A stretch of 64,000 nt of DNA, taken from assembly GCF_002091475.1 (NCBI RefSeq), contig NZ_BCTR01000035.1, positions 44,179 through 108,178 of the forward strand, written 5' to 3'. Each line of letters opens with the position of its first letter. Position 1 is the first letter of the stretch. Source of the DNA: Sphingomonas azotifigens NBRC 15497 (GTDB lineage Bacteria; Pseudomonadota; Alphaproteobacteria; Sphingomonadales; Sphingomonadaceae). The notes beneath the pieces are model-generated. The model was not told the origin of the DNA. It was given only the letters and a program-made list of their open reading frames with translations, and did not search any database. Positions 27,947 to 37,367 of this stretch are shown piece by piece. The position numbers were made by a program, and so were the translations under genes.

Positions 27947-28935
27947 CCGCTGCGCCGCCAGCGCCCGCGCAGCAGCCGCGCGGCCAGCGCCTCCACCCCC
28001 GGTCGCACGAAGATCCAGTCGCGGATCGCCGGGCCTTTGGTGGCACCCATGGTCTGCTTGTAGCCGCTGTCGCCGGCGCCCCAGTCGACCAGCGTCACCC
28101 CGCGCTCTTGCGCCCGCACGAGGTTGCGATACTGGAGCAGCTTGCCCGGCGAATGCTTCGCCACTGCCGGATCATAGCTGTTGGCGATGGCATAGCAGCG
28201 CGTGCCGGTGACGAGGTCGAACGAGAAGGCCATCGGCCGCCCGTCGATCCGCAGCACCGCGGCGGAGAACATGGCCGCGAGCATCGGATCGCGCACCGCC
28301 GCCTGCCAGAAGGCGCCGTGACCGTCCGCCGTGAACTTGGCGTCGCGCCCGTCGGTGCGGGCGGCGATCCAGCTGCGTCGCTCGACATCGGCGAGCCCGT
28401 CGATGTCTGGCGGCCCCCATTCCCAGGTGAGCGCGCCCGTGCCTGCGAGATGCTTCTCCAGATGCCGGTTCTTGCGCAGCGTCGATCCGCGCGGCCACCC
28501 CTCGGCCGCGATGTCGAGCAGGAAGCTGTCGGCCACGTGGCGGTCGAGCAGCGTCCAGCCGGTCGCCAGCGCGCGTGGCTTGAGCCAGTCGAGCGCGGGG
28601 TCACCGTCACAGACCGGCCCGATCCGCAACGCCCGCACCTGCCGCGCCAGCGCGCCGAGCAGCCCGTCCGCTGCCGGCGGGGGCGCGCCTTCCGCCACGG
28701 GGAAGCTGCGGAACGGCCAGTAGCAGCCGGGGATCTCGGCGAGCCCGAGCCAGCGCGGCCCCTTGGCGACCAGGGGCAGGGCCGCCACCGGGCCAGCTTC
28801 GGTCTCCACCACCAGCGTCCGTGCCGTTCCGCCATAGGCCTGCAGTGCCGCGGCGTACCACCCGCGCCGGAGGAAGCGATGGCTTTCCGGGGCCCGCTCC
28901 GCCACCGCGTCCAGCGCATCCGCGAGGCCCGGCAT
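27922..28935 (-). CDS. GNAT/FemAB-like acetyltransferase (BioF2/CelD type)
   Basis: 337 residues. Pattern of the 'acetyltransferase involved in cellulose biosynthesis' family: GTLRKNRHLEKH-type basic helix (STLRKNRHLEKHL) near residue 182, WGPPDIDGLADVERRSW, AVLRIDGRPMAFSFDLVTGTRCYAIANSYDPA, and GVTLVDWGAGDSGYKQTMGA. The substrate is unknown; polysaccharide modification is common for the family. I chose the ATG at 28935 because the frame further upstream is translation of the palindromic element at 28968. Confidence 0.75.
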   Translation of the reverse strand: MPGLADALDAVAERAPESHRFLRRGWYAAALQAYGGTARTLVVETEAGPVAALPLVAKGPRWLGLAEIPGCYWPFRSFPVAEGAPPPAADGLLGALARQVRALRIGPVCDGDPALDWLKPRALATGWTLLDRHVADSFLLDIAAEGWPRGSTLRKNRHLEKHLAGTGALTWEWGPPDIDGLADVERRSWIAARTDGRDAKFTADGHGAFWQAAVRDPMLAAMFSAAVLRIDGRPMAFSFDLVTGTRCYAIANSYDPAVAKHSPGKLLQYRNLVRAQERGVTLVDWGAGDSGYKQTMGATKGPAIRDWIFVRPGVEALAARLLRGRWRRSGQAAGGQP

Positions 28936-28967
28936 AGCGGCGGCGCGAACCGCCTTCCCACCCCACG

Positions 28968-29063
28968 CGTCATCCCCGCGAAGGCGGGGATCCATTGGTG
29001 GGAATGCCTCGGCTTCTTCCCCGCCCGTCCTGGCAAATGGATCCCCGCCTTCGCGGGGATGAC
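28968..29063. repeat. About 95-bp palindromic element, copy 2
   Basis: Left arm starts CGTCATCCCCGCGAAGGCGG (28968 on), right arm 29036-29063 is its inverse, AATGGATCCCCGCC...GGGGATGAC. The arms match over 28 bases; the middle of about 39 bases is unrelated to the other copies. It lies between the divergent acetyltransferase and DUF2721 genes. Confidence 0.85.
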
Positions 29064-29176
29064 AGTGTCGGGCAGGGACCGGCGGGGCCATTCGCGCGTC
29101 TTACCCCCGCATCCGTTACCATCCGGTGCAGCCACCGCTTGCACGCCGCGCACTACCCCTTGCATAAGGAGCATGC

Positions 29177-29632
29177 ATGGAAGGCCCCTATCTCTCCACC
29201 GTCTCGGAAACGATCCAGGCCGCGATCGCGCCCGTGTTCCTGCTCGCCGGCATCGGCGCGTTCCTCAACACCATGGTCGGCCGCCTCGCCCGCATCGTCG
29301 ATCGCGCGCGGGTGATCGAGGAGCTGCACCCGCGCTCCAGCGGCCCCGAGCATGATCGGCACGTGTGGGAACTCCGCATCATCGATCGCCGCATCTCGGT
29401 GATCAACAACGCAATCTTCCTGTGCACCGCCAGCGCGCTTGCGATCTGCTTCGTCGTCGCGATCATGTTCGTCTCGCGCCTCGCCAACCTGCATGTCGGC
29501 ATCTGGATCGCGGTCGCCTTCATCGTCTCGATGCTGCTGCTGATCGCGGGGCTGCTCTATTTCCTCGTCGAGGTGCGGATGTCGCTGAAGGCGATCCATG
29601 TCCGCCAGGAACTGCTCGAACTCGATTCGTAG
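29177..29632 (+). CDS. DUF2721 family membrane protein
   Basis: 151 residues. Three hydrophobic stretches: about residues 12-32 (IQAAIAPVFLLAGIGAFLNT), 77-98 (AIFLCTASALAICFVVAIMF) and 107-130. The GRLARIVDRARVIEE and RRISVINNAIFLC segments are the DUF2721 pattern. Function not known. It stands just ahead of purEK on the same strand. Confidence 0.85.
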   Translation: MEGPYLSTVSETIQAAIAPVFLLAGIGAFLNTMVGRLARIVDRARVIEELHPRSSGPEHDRHVWELRIIDRRISVINNAIFLCTASALAICFVVAIMFVSRLANLHVGIWIAVAFIVSMLLLIAGLLYFLVEVRMSLKAIHVRQELLELDS

Positions 29633-29694
29633 GCCATTGCCCTGCGGGCGCTGCCTGACTAACACCCCGCTTCCATTCCACGGTCGGGCAGGCA

Positions 29695-30180
29695 ATGGCG
29701 GACGCACCTCTTATCGGCATCATCATGGGCAGCACCTCCGACTGGGACACGATGCGCCACGCCGCGTCGATCCTAGAGGAACTGGGCGTGCCCCACGAGA
29801 CCAAGGTCGTCTCGGCGCATCGCACCCCGCAACGGCTCTATGACTATGCCACCAGCGCCGCCGACCGCGGCCTCAAGGTGATCATCGCGGGAGCCGGCGG
29901 CGCGGCGCACCTGCCCGGCATGGCCGCAGCGATGACCCACCTGCCGGTGCTCGGCGTGCCGGTCGAATCCAAGACGATGAAGGGCATCGATAGCCTCTAC
30001 TCGATCGTCCAGATGCCCGGCGGCATCCCGGTGGGCACGCTGGCGATCGGCAAGGCGGGCGCCAAGAACGCCGCGCTGCTGGCCGCCGCGATCCTCGCCA
30101 CCTCGGACGAAGCGCTGACCGAAAAGCTGATCGCCTGGCGCACCGTGCAGACCGAGAGCGTCGCGGAGGAGCCGGCATGA
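29695..30180 (+). CDS. purE: 5-(carboxyamino)imidazole ribonucleotide mutase
   Basis: 161 residues. Purine pathway: converts N5-CAIR to [16 protein letters not shown] near residue 10, [13 protein letters not shown] near 42, [17 protein letters not shown] near 66 and [33 protein letters not shown]. Class I length. Stop overlaps the purK start by four bases. Confidence 0.97.
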   Translation: MADAPLIGIIMGSTSDWDTMRHAASILEELGVPHETKVVSAHRTPQRLYDYATSAADRGLKVIIAGAGGAAHLPGMAAAMTHLPVLGVPVESKTMKGIDSLYSIVQMPGGIPVGTLAIGKAGAKNAALLAAAILATSDEALTEKLIAWRTVQTESVAEEPA

Positions 30181-31253
30181 GCGAGGTGCTTCCCCCCGGC
30201 TCGACCATCGGCATCCTCGGTGGCGGCCAGCTCGGCCGGATGATCGCGGTCGCCGCGGCCCAGCTCGGTTATCGCACCCATGTCCTCGCCCCCGACGAGG
30301 AAAGCATCGCCGCGCAGACCGCCTCCAGCTTCACCCGCGCCGATTATCACAGCCATATCGTGCTCGACGAACTGGCGAGCCACGCCGACGTGATCACCTA
30401 TGAGTTCGAGAATGTCGCGCTGGCACCCGTCGCGCATCTCGCGGCCAAGGTGCCGGTGCGTCCCGGCGCCAAGAGCCTGGAGATCGCGCAGGACCGCGCC
30501 AACGAGAAGTCGTTCGTGGCCGAGCTCGGCGGCCGCACCGCGCCCTGGGCGCTGGTCACCACCCGCGACGAGCTGCACGATGCAATCGCCCGGATCGGCG
30601 CGCCGTCGATCCTGAAGACGCTGCGGCTCGGCTATGACGGCAAGGGCCAGGTGCGGCTGCACGACGCGTCCGAGGCCGAGGACGCCTGGGCAGCGATCGG
30701 CGAGCGCCCGGCGATCCTCGAAGGCTTCGTCACGTTCAGCCACGAATTCTCGATCATCACCGTGCGCGGGCTGGACGGCACGCTGGCCAGCTATCCGCCG
30801 CCCTGGAACGAGCACAAGGACGGCATCCTCGCTCGCTCCACTTTGCCCGCCCCGGCGGAAATCGCCCGCCACTGGACCGAGGCGGCGGCGCTTTCCGGCC
30901 GCGTCGCCGAGGCGCTGGGCCATATCGGCGTGCTGACCTGCGAGTTCTTCGCGACCGATGCCGGCCCGGTGTTCAACGAAATGGCGCCGCGCGTCCACAA
31001 TAGCGGCCACTGGACGATCGAGGGCGCCGAGACCTCGCAGTTCGAAAACCATGTCCGCGCGATCTGCGGCCTGCCGCTCGGCTCGACCGCGCTGACCGGC
31101 ACCCATGTGGAAATGGAAAACCTGATCGGCGACGAGGCGGACCGCTGGCCCGAACTGCTCGCCGAGCCGGGCACCCATCTCCACCTCTACGGCAAGGGCC
31201 AGGCCCGGCCGGGGCGCAAGATGGGGCATGTCACGCGGGTGAAGCGGGGCTAA
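30177..31253 (+). CDS. purK: 5-(carboxyamino)imidazole ribonucleotide synthase
   Basis: 358 residues, ATP-grasp enzyme that makes N5-[24 protein letters not shown] at the N-terminus, [14 protein letters not shown] near residue 150, [19 protein letters not shown] near 180 and [27 protein letters not shown] near 265. Together with purE it forms a translationally coupled pair. Confidence 0.97.
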   Translation: MSEVLPPGSTIGILGGGQLGRMIAVAAAQLGYRTHVLAPDEESIAAQTASSFTRADYHSHIVLDELASHADVITYEFENVALAPVAHLAAKVPVRPGAKSLEIAQDRANEKSFVAELGGRTAPWALVTTRDELHDAIARIGAPSILKTLRLGYDGKGQVRLHDASEAEDAWAAIGERPAILEGFVTFSHEFSIITVRGLDGTLASYPPPWNEHKDGILARSTLPAPAEIARHWTEAAALSGRVAEALGHIGVLTCEFFATDAGPVFNEMAPRVHNSGHWTIEGAETSQFENHVRAICGLPLGSTALTGTHVEMENLIGDEADRWPELLAEPGTHLHLYGKGQARPGRKMGHVTRVKRG

Positions 31254-31280
31254 CCCGCCGTCACCCGCGCGCGGGGCAGT

Positions 31281-31601
31281 TCAATTGCCCTCCGAGTCCA
31301 CGACGAACACCTCAGGCTTGCCCCGCGACAGGGGATCCCAGCCGGCGGAAAGCGCGGAGCGGACGCAGCGCGTGATCGTCGCATCGTCGAGCTGGAGACG
31401 CCCGCGCGGCAATCCCTTGAGCAGCCGCTTGGGCGCCGGGAACTCCAGCCAGGCCTCGCGCTTGGCATCGCGCTGGGCGACCGCGATGGTCATCCCCTTC
31501 CAGCCCTCGTCGTCCGACAGATGGGGTTCGCGCTGCAAACGCCAATCATAGGTCACGCCATCCAGATCGATGGCACCGCTGGTGCTCAGGGATTTCGACA
31601 T
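31281..31601 (-). CDS. Small protein of unknown function
   Basis: 106 residues starting MSKSLSTSGAIDLDGVTYDW, with WKGMTIAVAQRDAKREAWLEFPAPK and ITRCVRSALSAGWDPLSRGKPEVFVVD. Soluble, mixed charge, no signal. I do not recognise a named family. It is a plausible real gene because of even composition and its clean convergent placement behind purK. Confidence 0.65.
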   Translation of the reverse strand: MSKSLSTSGAIDLDGVTYDWRLQREPHLSDDEGWKGMTIAVAQRDAKREAWLEFPAPKRLLKGLPRGRLQLDDATITRCVRSALSAGWDPLSRGKPEVFVVDSEGN

Positions 31602-31917
31602 GGGCGGCCCTTAGCACGCCAGCCGCGCAAAGGCACAGGGGCGGATGCGGCATCGCCTCGACAGGGAACTCCGGGCGCCTTCCGGCTTCGTCTCCAAGCC
31701 AAAGGCCGCTGGTTGAAGGTAAAGGGCACTGCTCGCACTCCATCCATTTCGGATGCCGAAAGGAACGCTAGCGCGGCTTTTGCAGCAAGACTGTAACACA
31801 ACTTGGCGGCACCACCAGCAGAGGCGCGCGACAGCTACAGCTTAACCTTTTGGGCACCTTTCCACCGGATATTGACGCTCGACTCTTTTCGACTGTCATT
31901 TCAAGGGGGAACAGGCG
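31602..31917. other. 316-base gap upstream of the pentapeptide-repeat gene
   Basis: No convincing gene. GC is visibly lower than around it in the right half. A possible promoter for the next gene is TTGACG at 31872-31877 followed 17 bases later by GTCATT, about 35-40 bases before the ATG; the -10 match is poor. A strong AAGGGGG Shine-Dalgarno lies before the ATG at 31918. Confidence 0.35.
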
Positions 31918-33435
31918 ATGTCTTCGATCAATTCGGTGTCCAAGGTGCCGTATGTGCCGCAGGCCGCAACGACCACGCAGGACGCGGCGCCCGATAGCAC
32001 CAAGACCGAGGCCACCGCCGCCCCCGCGCTCGATGCACGCCCGCCCCAGCTCGCCGCCGCCACCGCCGCCGCGCTGATCGCCGAGCAGGCCGCGCCGCCC
32101 GCCGCACCTGCCGATCTCGCCGGACAGGACCTGCGAAACACGGACCTGACCAAGCTCGACCTCAAGAACGCCAACCTCAAGGGCTCCAATCTCTCGGGCA
32201 TGGACCTGAGCGGCCTCGATTTCTCCGGTGCGGACCTGAGCGGCGCGAACCTTTCCGGTGCGACGCTCAACAACGCCAACCTCAGCGGCGTACAGGCACA
32301 GGGTGCGAACTTCTCCGGCGCCACGATGACCGACACCGCGATGAACGACGCCAACTTCGAGATGGCCGATTTCTCAAAGGCAACGATACGCAGCAGCGAC
32401 TTGCACAATTTCGACATCGTCGGCAAATTGAACGTCACGCTGGACGGCGCCGACTTTACCGGCGCTTCGCTGACCAACATCACCTTCAAGGGCGGCACGT
32501 CGCGCAACGCGACCTTCAACGACGCCAACGCCCAGACGGTCACCTTCATACGCAGCGATGTGTCCGGCTCAAAGTTCCAGAATATCAGCGGCTTGCTTGG
32601 CGTTGAGTTTTCGACGGCGGAGAATCTGGACTTCCGCAACGCATCGGGGTCGGCCACAATCAGCCTGGTCGCTTCCAAAATCGACGGCACGACGTTCGAG
32701 GGCGGCAGCTACCGATCGCTGCGGCTTCGCTTCAGCGACCTGCGGGACGTCAATCTCGACGTGAAGGACCACGACCTGTCCAACGGCAGCCTGGAAGGCT
32801 CCAATCTTTCCGGCATGGATCTCTCGGGATATAATCTGAAAGGCAACGCTCTCGGCACCAACGAAGGCCCTACGATCGAAGGCGTTACCTGGACGAACGG
32901 CATGGCGAACCTGAATCTGCGCGGTGCCAACCTTGACGGCGCCTATGTCGCGAACGCCGATGTCGCCAGCGTGAACTTCTCGGGCGCGACGATGCGCGGC
33001 GCCTATTTCGTTCACACCGACATAGCGAGCAACCACACCGCCGACGTGACCGGCGCCAATCTGGAACTGGCAACGGGCGCGGGCGCTCCCGTGGTAGATT
33101 TCCTGCAACGCATCAACGCCGCCAAGAAAGCGGCCGAGGCCAAGGAAGCGGATACGGCCGCCAAGAGCGACGCGCCGGCCGACGCCACGCTGCCCATGAC
33201 GGAGTCCAGCGCGGATACCACGAACCTCGATGTCGCGCTCAAGATGCTCAACAGCATCTCCGATCAGCTGAGCGCAGACCAGGACGACAGCGCGAAAAAG
33301 GCCGACGCGAAAAAGGCGGCACAGGAACGCGAAGACCAGCGTGCGATCGACGAAGCGCACGAAAAAGACCAGGCCACGCAGGCAAAGATCGACGAGAAGC
33401 TGCTCGCCGGGAAGCTGGTCGCCGGGAACGCCTAG
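31918..33435 (+). CDS. Large pentapeptide-repeat protein with disordered ends
   Basis: 505 residues with no signal peptide. Residues about 1-65 are Ala/Pro/Thr-rich and probably disordered. From about 66 to 380 there are many A(D/N)LXX-type pentapeptides (for example ADLAGQDLRNTDLTKLDLKN, SGADLSGANLSGATLNNANL) that would fold into a right-handed quadrilateral beta-helix. The helix is broken once by a less regular stretch near residues 200-290. The C-terminal 120 residues are charged and Ala/Lys/Glu-rich, likely a coiled coil. The role is unknown; some pentapeptide proteins mimic DNA and protect gyrase, but nothing here shows that. Its TAG stop shares the palindrome CTAG with the stop of the convergent gene. 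Confidence 0.85.
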   Translation: MSSINSVSKVPYVPQAATTTQDAAPDSTKTEATAAPALDARPPQLAAATAAALIAEQAAPPAAPADLAGQDLRNTDLTKLDLKNANLKGSNLSGMDLSGLDFSGADLSGANLSGATLNNANLSGVQAQGANFSGATMTDTAMNDANFEMADFSKATIRSSDLHNFDIVGKLNVTLDGADFTGASLTNITFKGGTSRNATFNDANAQTVTFIRSDVSGSKFQNISGLLGVEFSTAENLDFRNASGSATISLVASKIDGTTFEGGSYRSLRLRFSDLRDVNLDVKDHDLSNGSLEGSNLSGMDLSGYNLKGNALGTNEGPTIEGVTWTNGMANLNLRGANLDGAYVANADVASVNFSGATMRGAYFVHTDIASNHTADVTGANLELATGAGAPVVDFLQRINAAKKAAEAKEADTAAKSDAPADATLPMTESSADTTNLDVALKMLNSISDQLSADQDDSAKKADAKKAAQEREDQRAIDEAHEKDQATQAKIDEKLLAGKLVAGNA

Positions 33436-34205
33436 CGCTGCCCCGGGTCCGCCCGGTCCGCCAGCCGCGCCACCGCGGCGGCGTGGATCCCTTGCGTCGT
33501 CGCCAGCACGCCGTACGCCTCGCCCGCCGGCGTGTTGAACGCCAGTGCCTGCCCCAGCGCATCGGTCACCGCCGCACCCGCCTCGCGGGCGAGCAGCACT
33601 GCGGCGGCGATGTCCCATTCATGGCCCCAGCGCAGCGTCGCGACGAGATCGGCCTCGCCCGCGGCGACCATCGCGATGCGCAGCGCGATCGAATTGGGCT
33701 TGGGCACCGTCACCAGGTCGCGGTCGACCTTGGGGAGCTGGTCCGCCGGGACCCGCGCACCGGGCAACTCCAAGCGTTCGGCCGCGTGCAGCGCCACGCC
33801 GTTGCGCCAGGCCCCCGCGCCTGCCCGCGCCGTCCACACCTCGCCGCGCGCGGGGGCATCGAGCACGCCGATCACCGGCTGGCCGTCTTCCACCAGCGCG
33901 ATCGAGACTGCCCAGCCGGGCCGCCCACGCAGATAATCGCGGGTGCCGTCGATCGGATCGACCACCCAGAGCCGCGACAGCGCCAGCCGGTCCGCATTGT
34001 CCACCGTCTCTTCGGAGAGCCAGCCGGCATCGGGCAGCAGCGCCCCCAGCCGCGTGCGGAGCAGCGCGTCGACCTCGAGGTCCACCGCGCAGACCGGATT
34101 GCCCGGCGCCTTTTCCCAGCGCGCGAAATCGCTCTGCCAGCGCGCCATTGCATGACGCCCGGCCTCGGCCGCGATCGCCGCGATCTCGGCGGCGAGCTCA
34201 GGCAC
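33432..34205 (-). CDS. Inositol monophosphatase family / 3'(2'),5'-bisphosphate nucleotidase (CysQ-like)
   Basis: 257 residues. Mg-dependent phosphatase: DAGWLSEETVDN near residue 60, the signature WVVDPIDGTRDYLRGRPGW near 79 and GHEWDIAAAVLLAREAGAAVTD near 200. The placement of motifs and the RGRPGWAVSIALV stretch are closest to CysQ, which removes PAP in sulfate assimilation, but other substrates of the family cannot be excluded. Overlaps pmbA by eight bases. Confidence 0.85.
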   Translation of the reverse strand: MPELAAEIAAIAAEAGRHAMARWQSDFARWEKAPGNPVCAVDLEVDALLRTRLGALLPDAGWLSEETVDNADRLALSRLWVVDPIDGTRDYLRGRPGWAVSIALVEDGQPVIGVLDAPARGEVWTARAGAGAWRNGVALHAAERLELPGARVPADQLPKVDRDLVTVPKPNSIALRIAMVAAGEADLVATLRWGHEWDIAAAVLLAREAGAAVTDALGQALAFNTPAGEAYGVLATTQGIHAAAVARLADRADPGQR

Positions 34206-35544
34206 CGGCGATCGTCATCCCGTCGATGCGCAGCGTCGGCGCATTGATGCCATAGCGGAACTCGAGGTCGCTGGCCGGCGTGATGGCGCGGAACATGTCC
34301 TTGAGGTTGCTCGCGATCGTCACCTCGGACACCGGCACGGTGAGCTCCCCCTTCTCGATCAGGAAGCCCGCGGCACCCCGGCTGTAGTCGCCGGTCACGC
34401 CGTTGACGCCCTGGCCGATCAGCTCGAACACGTACAGGCCATGCTCGATCTCGCCGATCAGCGTCTCCACCGGCACATGCCCCGCTTCCATATAGAGGTT
34501 GCTCGGCGACACGCCCGGCGCGCCGCCGCCGCCGCGCGTCGCATGGCCGGTCGGCTCGAGGCCGAGCTGGCGGGCGGCGGCGCTTTCCAGCAGCCAGGTC
34601 TCCAGCATCCCCTCGCGGACGATCTGCATGCGGGTCACCGGCAGCCCCTCGCCGTCAAAGGCGCGCGAGCGGATGCCGCGCGGGCGCTGCGGGTCGTCCC
34701 AGATCGTCACGCCGGGCGCGAAGATCTGCGTGCCCAGCGCATCGAGCAGGAAGCTGGTCTTGCGCGTGATCGCCGCGCCCGAGATCGCCCCGATCAGATG
34801 GCCAAGCAGCCCCGAGGAGACGCGGCGATCGAACACCACCGGCATCGCGCCGCTGGCGATCTTGCGCGGGTTGAGCCGGGCGACCGCGCGCTCGCCGGCC
34901 AGCCGACCGATCGCCTCCGGCGCATCGAGCAGCGCGGCGTGGCGGGCGGCATGGTGCGCATAGTCGCGCTCCATCGCGCCGCCGCTGCCGGCGAGCACGC
35001 TGGCGGAAATGCCGTGGCTCGACTGGGCATAGCCGCCGGCAAAGCCATGGCTGGTGGCGAGCGCGAGCTGCACCCGGCTCGCGCCCGCGCCGGCGCCTTC
35101 GCTGTTGGTGACGCCCGGCACCGCCCGCGCGGCCTCCTCGGCGGCAAGCGCGCGCGCCTTGAGCGCGGCAGGCTCGACCTCGGCGCCGTCGTCGAGGTCG
35201 AGCTGCGGCGGCACGCCCTTGAGCAGCCGGTCCTCCGGCGCGAGCCCGGCCCAGCGATCCTCCGGCGCCTCGCGCGCCATCGCGACGGCGCGTTCGACCA
35301 GCGTGGCGATCGCGTCGCTGCTCAGGTCGCTGGTCGAGACGCTCGCCGAGCGCTTGCCCACGAACACCCGCAAGTCGAGTTCCTCGGCCTCGGAGCGCTC
35401 GACATCCTCCAGCGCCCCCATCCGGACGGAGACGGAGAGCGAGCGATCGGCGGAGAAGACGGCGTCGGCGGCATCGGCCCCGGCACGGCGGGCACGCGCC
35501 ACCGCATCGGCGGCGCGCTCCAGGGCCTGTTCGGTATTCAACAT
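34198..35544 (-). CDS. pmbA: TldE/PmbA-family metalloprotease subunit
   Basis: 448 residues. PmbA (TldE) pairs with TldD to degrade or process peptides such as microcin precursors and CcdA. ADAAVFSADRSLSVSVR-type N-terminus, LATSHGFAGGYAQSSHGISASVLAG near residue 165, VVFDRRVSSGLLGHLIGAISGAAI near 235 and GLYVFELIGQGVNGVTGDYSRGAAGFLIEKGEL near the end. The zinc-binding partner TldD is not in the window. Confidence 0.92.
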   Translation of the reverse strand: MLNTEQALERAADAVARARRAGADAADAVFSADRSLSVSVRMGALEDVERSEAEELDLRVFVGKRSASVSTSDLSSDAIATLVERAVAMAREAPEDRWAGLAPEDRLLKGVPPQLDLDDGAEVEPAALKARALAAEEAARAVPGVTNSEGAGAGASRVQLALATSHGFAGGYAQSSHGISASVLAGSGGAMERDYAHHAARHAALLDAPEAIGRLAGERAVARLNPRKIASGAMPVVFDRRVSSGLLGHLIGAISGAAITRKTSFLLDALGTQIFAPGVTIWDDPQRPRGIRSRAFDGEGLPVTRMQIVREGMLETWLLESAAARQLGLEPTGHATRGGGGAPGVSPSNLYMEAGHVPVETLIGEIEHGLYVFELIGQGVNGVTGDYSRGAAGFLIEKGELTVPVSEVTIASNLKDMFRAITPASDLEFRYGINAPTLRIDGMTIAGA

Positions 35545-35575
35545 CCCCGCGATCTAGGAGCGCGAGGCCGCAAAA

Positions 35576-36508
35576 TCAAAGTCCGGAAAGACCCACGACC
35601 GCGCAGGCGGCGAGCATCAGCAGGCCGGCATCGCGATTGGCGCGGAAGCGGCGCAGCGCGTTGGCCCCGTCGGCGGGCCGGAGCGTGACGAGCTGCCAGC
35701 CGAGATGCACCGCCGCCGGCAGCAGCGCGAGCAGCGCCAGCGGGTCGGGGCGCACCGTCCAGAACGCCGCGCCCCACAGCGCCAGCGCGCCGGCATAGAG
35801 CAGCGCCACCCCGGTGCGCACCTGCGCCCCCATCCGCCGCGCCGAGGAGCGTACGCCGACGATCGCGTCGTCCTCCACGTCCTGCAGCGCATAGATGGTG
35901 TCATAGCCGATCACCCACAGGATCGTGCCGGCGTAGAGCCACCATTGTGCGCCCTGCCGGCTGGCGAACACCGCCTGCGGATCGCTGGCGACGAACCCGA
36001 CCAACGCGCCCGATCCGAACACGATGCCGAGGAACGCCTGCGGCCACCAGGTGATGCGCTTCATGAACGGATAGGCGGCGACCACCGGCAATGTCGCCAG
36101 CGACCAGAGCTTGGCCGGCAGCGGCATCGCCAGCCACGCGCCGAGCCCGATCGCGAGCAGCGCCAGCAGCCAGCCCCAGGCCGCCCGCACCGACACCGCG
36201 CCGCTGGGCAGCGGCCGGCTGCGGGTGCGCTCCACCTGCGCGTCGAGGTCGCGGTCGACGATGTCGTTGTAGACGCAGCCGGCGCCGCGCATCGCGATCG
36301 CGCCCGCCAGCATCGCCCCGATCCGCCACCCATCGCCATTGGGCAGGCCGGCGAGCAGTGCCCCCCAGCCGCAGGGCAGGAACAGCAGCCACCAGCCGAT
36401 CGGCCGGTCGAACCGGGCGAGCAGCGCATAGGGTCGCCAGCCGCGCGGCAGCAGGCCGATCAGGCCGCGATGTTCGGTATCGGGGGTGATGGGGGTAGCG
36501 CCGGTCAT
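35576..36508 (-). CDS. ubiA: 4-hydroxybenzoate octaprenyltransferase
   Basis: 310 residues, inner-membrane prenyltransferase of ubiquinone synthesis. Two Asp-rich motifs are seen: AGCVYNDIVDRDLDAQVERTRSRPL (NDxxDxxxD) near residue 80 and YALQDVEDDAIVGVRSSARRMG near 205. About eight hydrophobic segments. I use the ATG at 36508 (MTGATPITPD); a longer start at 36565 adds 19 non-conserved residues. Confidence 0.92.
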   Translation of the reverse strand: MTGATPITPDTEHRGLIGLLPRGWRPYALLARFDRPIGWWLLFLPCGWGALLAGLPNGDGWRIGAMLAGAIAMRGAGCVYNDIVDRDLDAQVERTRSRPLPSGAVSVRAAWGWLLALLAIGLGAWLAMPLPAKLWSLATLPVVAAYPFMKRITWWPQAFLGIVFGSGALVGFVASDPQAVFASRQGAQWWLYAGTILWVIGYDTIYALQDVEDDAIVGVRSSARRMGAQVRTGVALLYAGALALWGAAFWTVRPDPLALLALLPAAVHLGWQLVTLRPADGANALRRFRANRDAGLLMLAACAVVGLSGL

Positions 36509-36622
36509 GCGCCGCCTGCTGCCACAAGCGGCCCCCTGCCCCCAAGCCGAAATTTTCGGGCACATTTTTGCGACAATCGCTAGCTAGCGGAACGAATCGG
36601 TTTCGGGCGGAGGGTTTTGACA

Positions 36623-37324
36623 ATGCGGATGCTGGGTTTGGCCGGACTGTTGCTGGTGCTGGCAAGCGGCGCGCAGGCGCAGGATGGCCCGCCGCCGGGG
36701 GGACCGCGCCCGCGCGGGCTGTTCGTCAGCCCGATGGGCGAGCCGTTCCGCGGCACGATCGACGGCAAGGCACCGCAGGACGCCTGGTTCGACGCCGCCG
36801 ACACCAACCATGACGGCGCCCTGACGCTCGACGAGTTCCGCGCCGATGCGATGCGCTGGTTCAAGATCCTCGACCGCAAGGGCGACGGCGAGATCGATCC
36901 CGCCGACATCGAATATTACGAGACCGTGCTCGCCCCCGAGGCGCGCGGCGGCGGCTTCGAAATGGGCGGCCCGACGATGGGCGACGACGGCCAGGTGAAG
37001 GCCGCGGACATCGGCTCCACCCGCGTGATGAGCGGCCTTGCCCGCTTCAACTATCTCGGCAGCCCCGAGCCGGTAACCGCGGCGGATACCGGCCTGAACG
37101 GCGGTGTCAGCACGATCGAGTTCCTGAGCGCGGCCAAGCGCCGCTTCGACCTGCTCGACACCAACCATGACGGCAAGATCACCAAGGCCGAGCTCCCCGA
37201 GCTCCGCACCGGCGCGATGAAGGGCCGCGGCGGGCGCGGCGGCGGCGAGGGCGGCGGCCGACGCGGCGGCGGTGGTGGTGGTCACCGCGGCCGCGGCATG
37301 GGCGGCGGCGGCATGGGTGGCTAA
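36623..37324 (+). CDS. Exported EF-hand protein with a Gly-rich tail
   Basis: 233 residues. Signal peptide ending GAQAQ. Three good EF-hand calcium loops: DTNHDGALTLDE near residue 60, DRKGDGEIDPAD near 84 and DTNHDGKITKAE near 177; a fourth (DTGLNGGVSTIE near 151) is degenerate. The last 35 residues are almost only Gly, Arg and His, ending GMGGGGMGG. Likely a periplasmic or surface calcium-binding protein. Start at 36623 with GGAGGG upstream. Confidence 0.8.
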   Translation: MRMLGLAGLLLVLASGAQAQDGPPPGGPRPRGLFVSPMGEPFRGTIDGKAPQDAWFDAADTNHDGALTLDEFRADAMRWFKILDRKGDGEIDPADIEYYETVLAPEARGGGFEMGGPTMGDDGQVKAADIGSTRVMSGLARFNYLGSPEPVTAADTGLNGGVSTIEFLSAAKRRFDLLDTNHDGKITKAELPELRTGAMKGRGGRGGGEGGGRRGGGGGGHRGRGMGGGGMGG

Positions 37325-37367
37325 ACGCACGCACCCTTACCCTCCCCACCGCCTACGGCGGCGGGTC

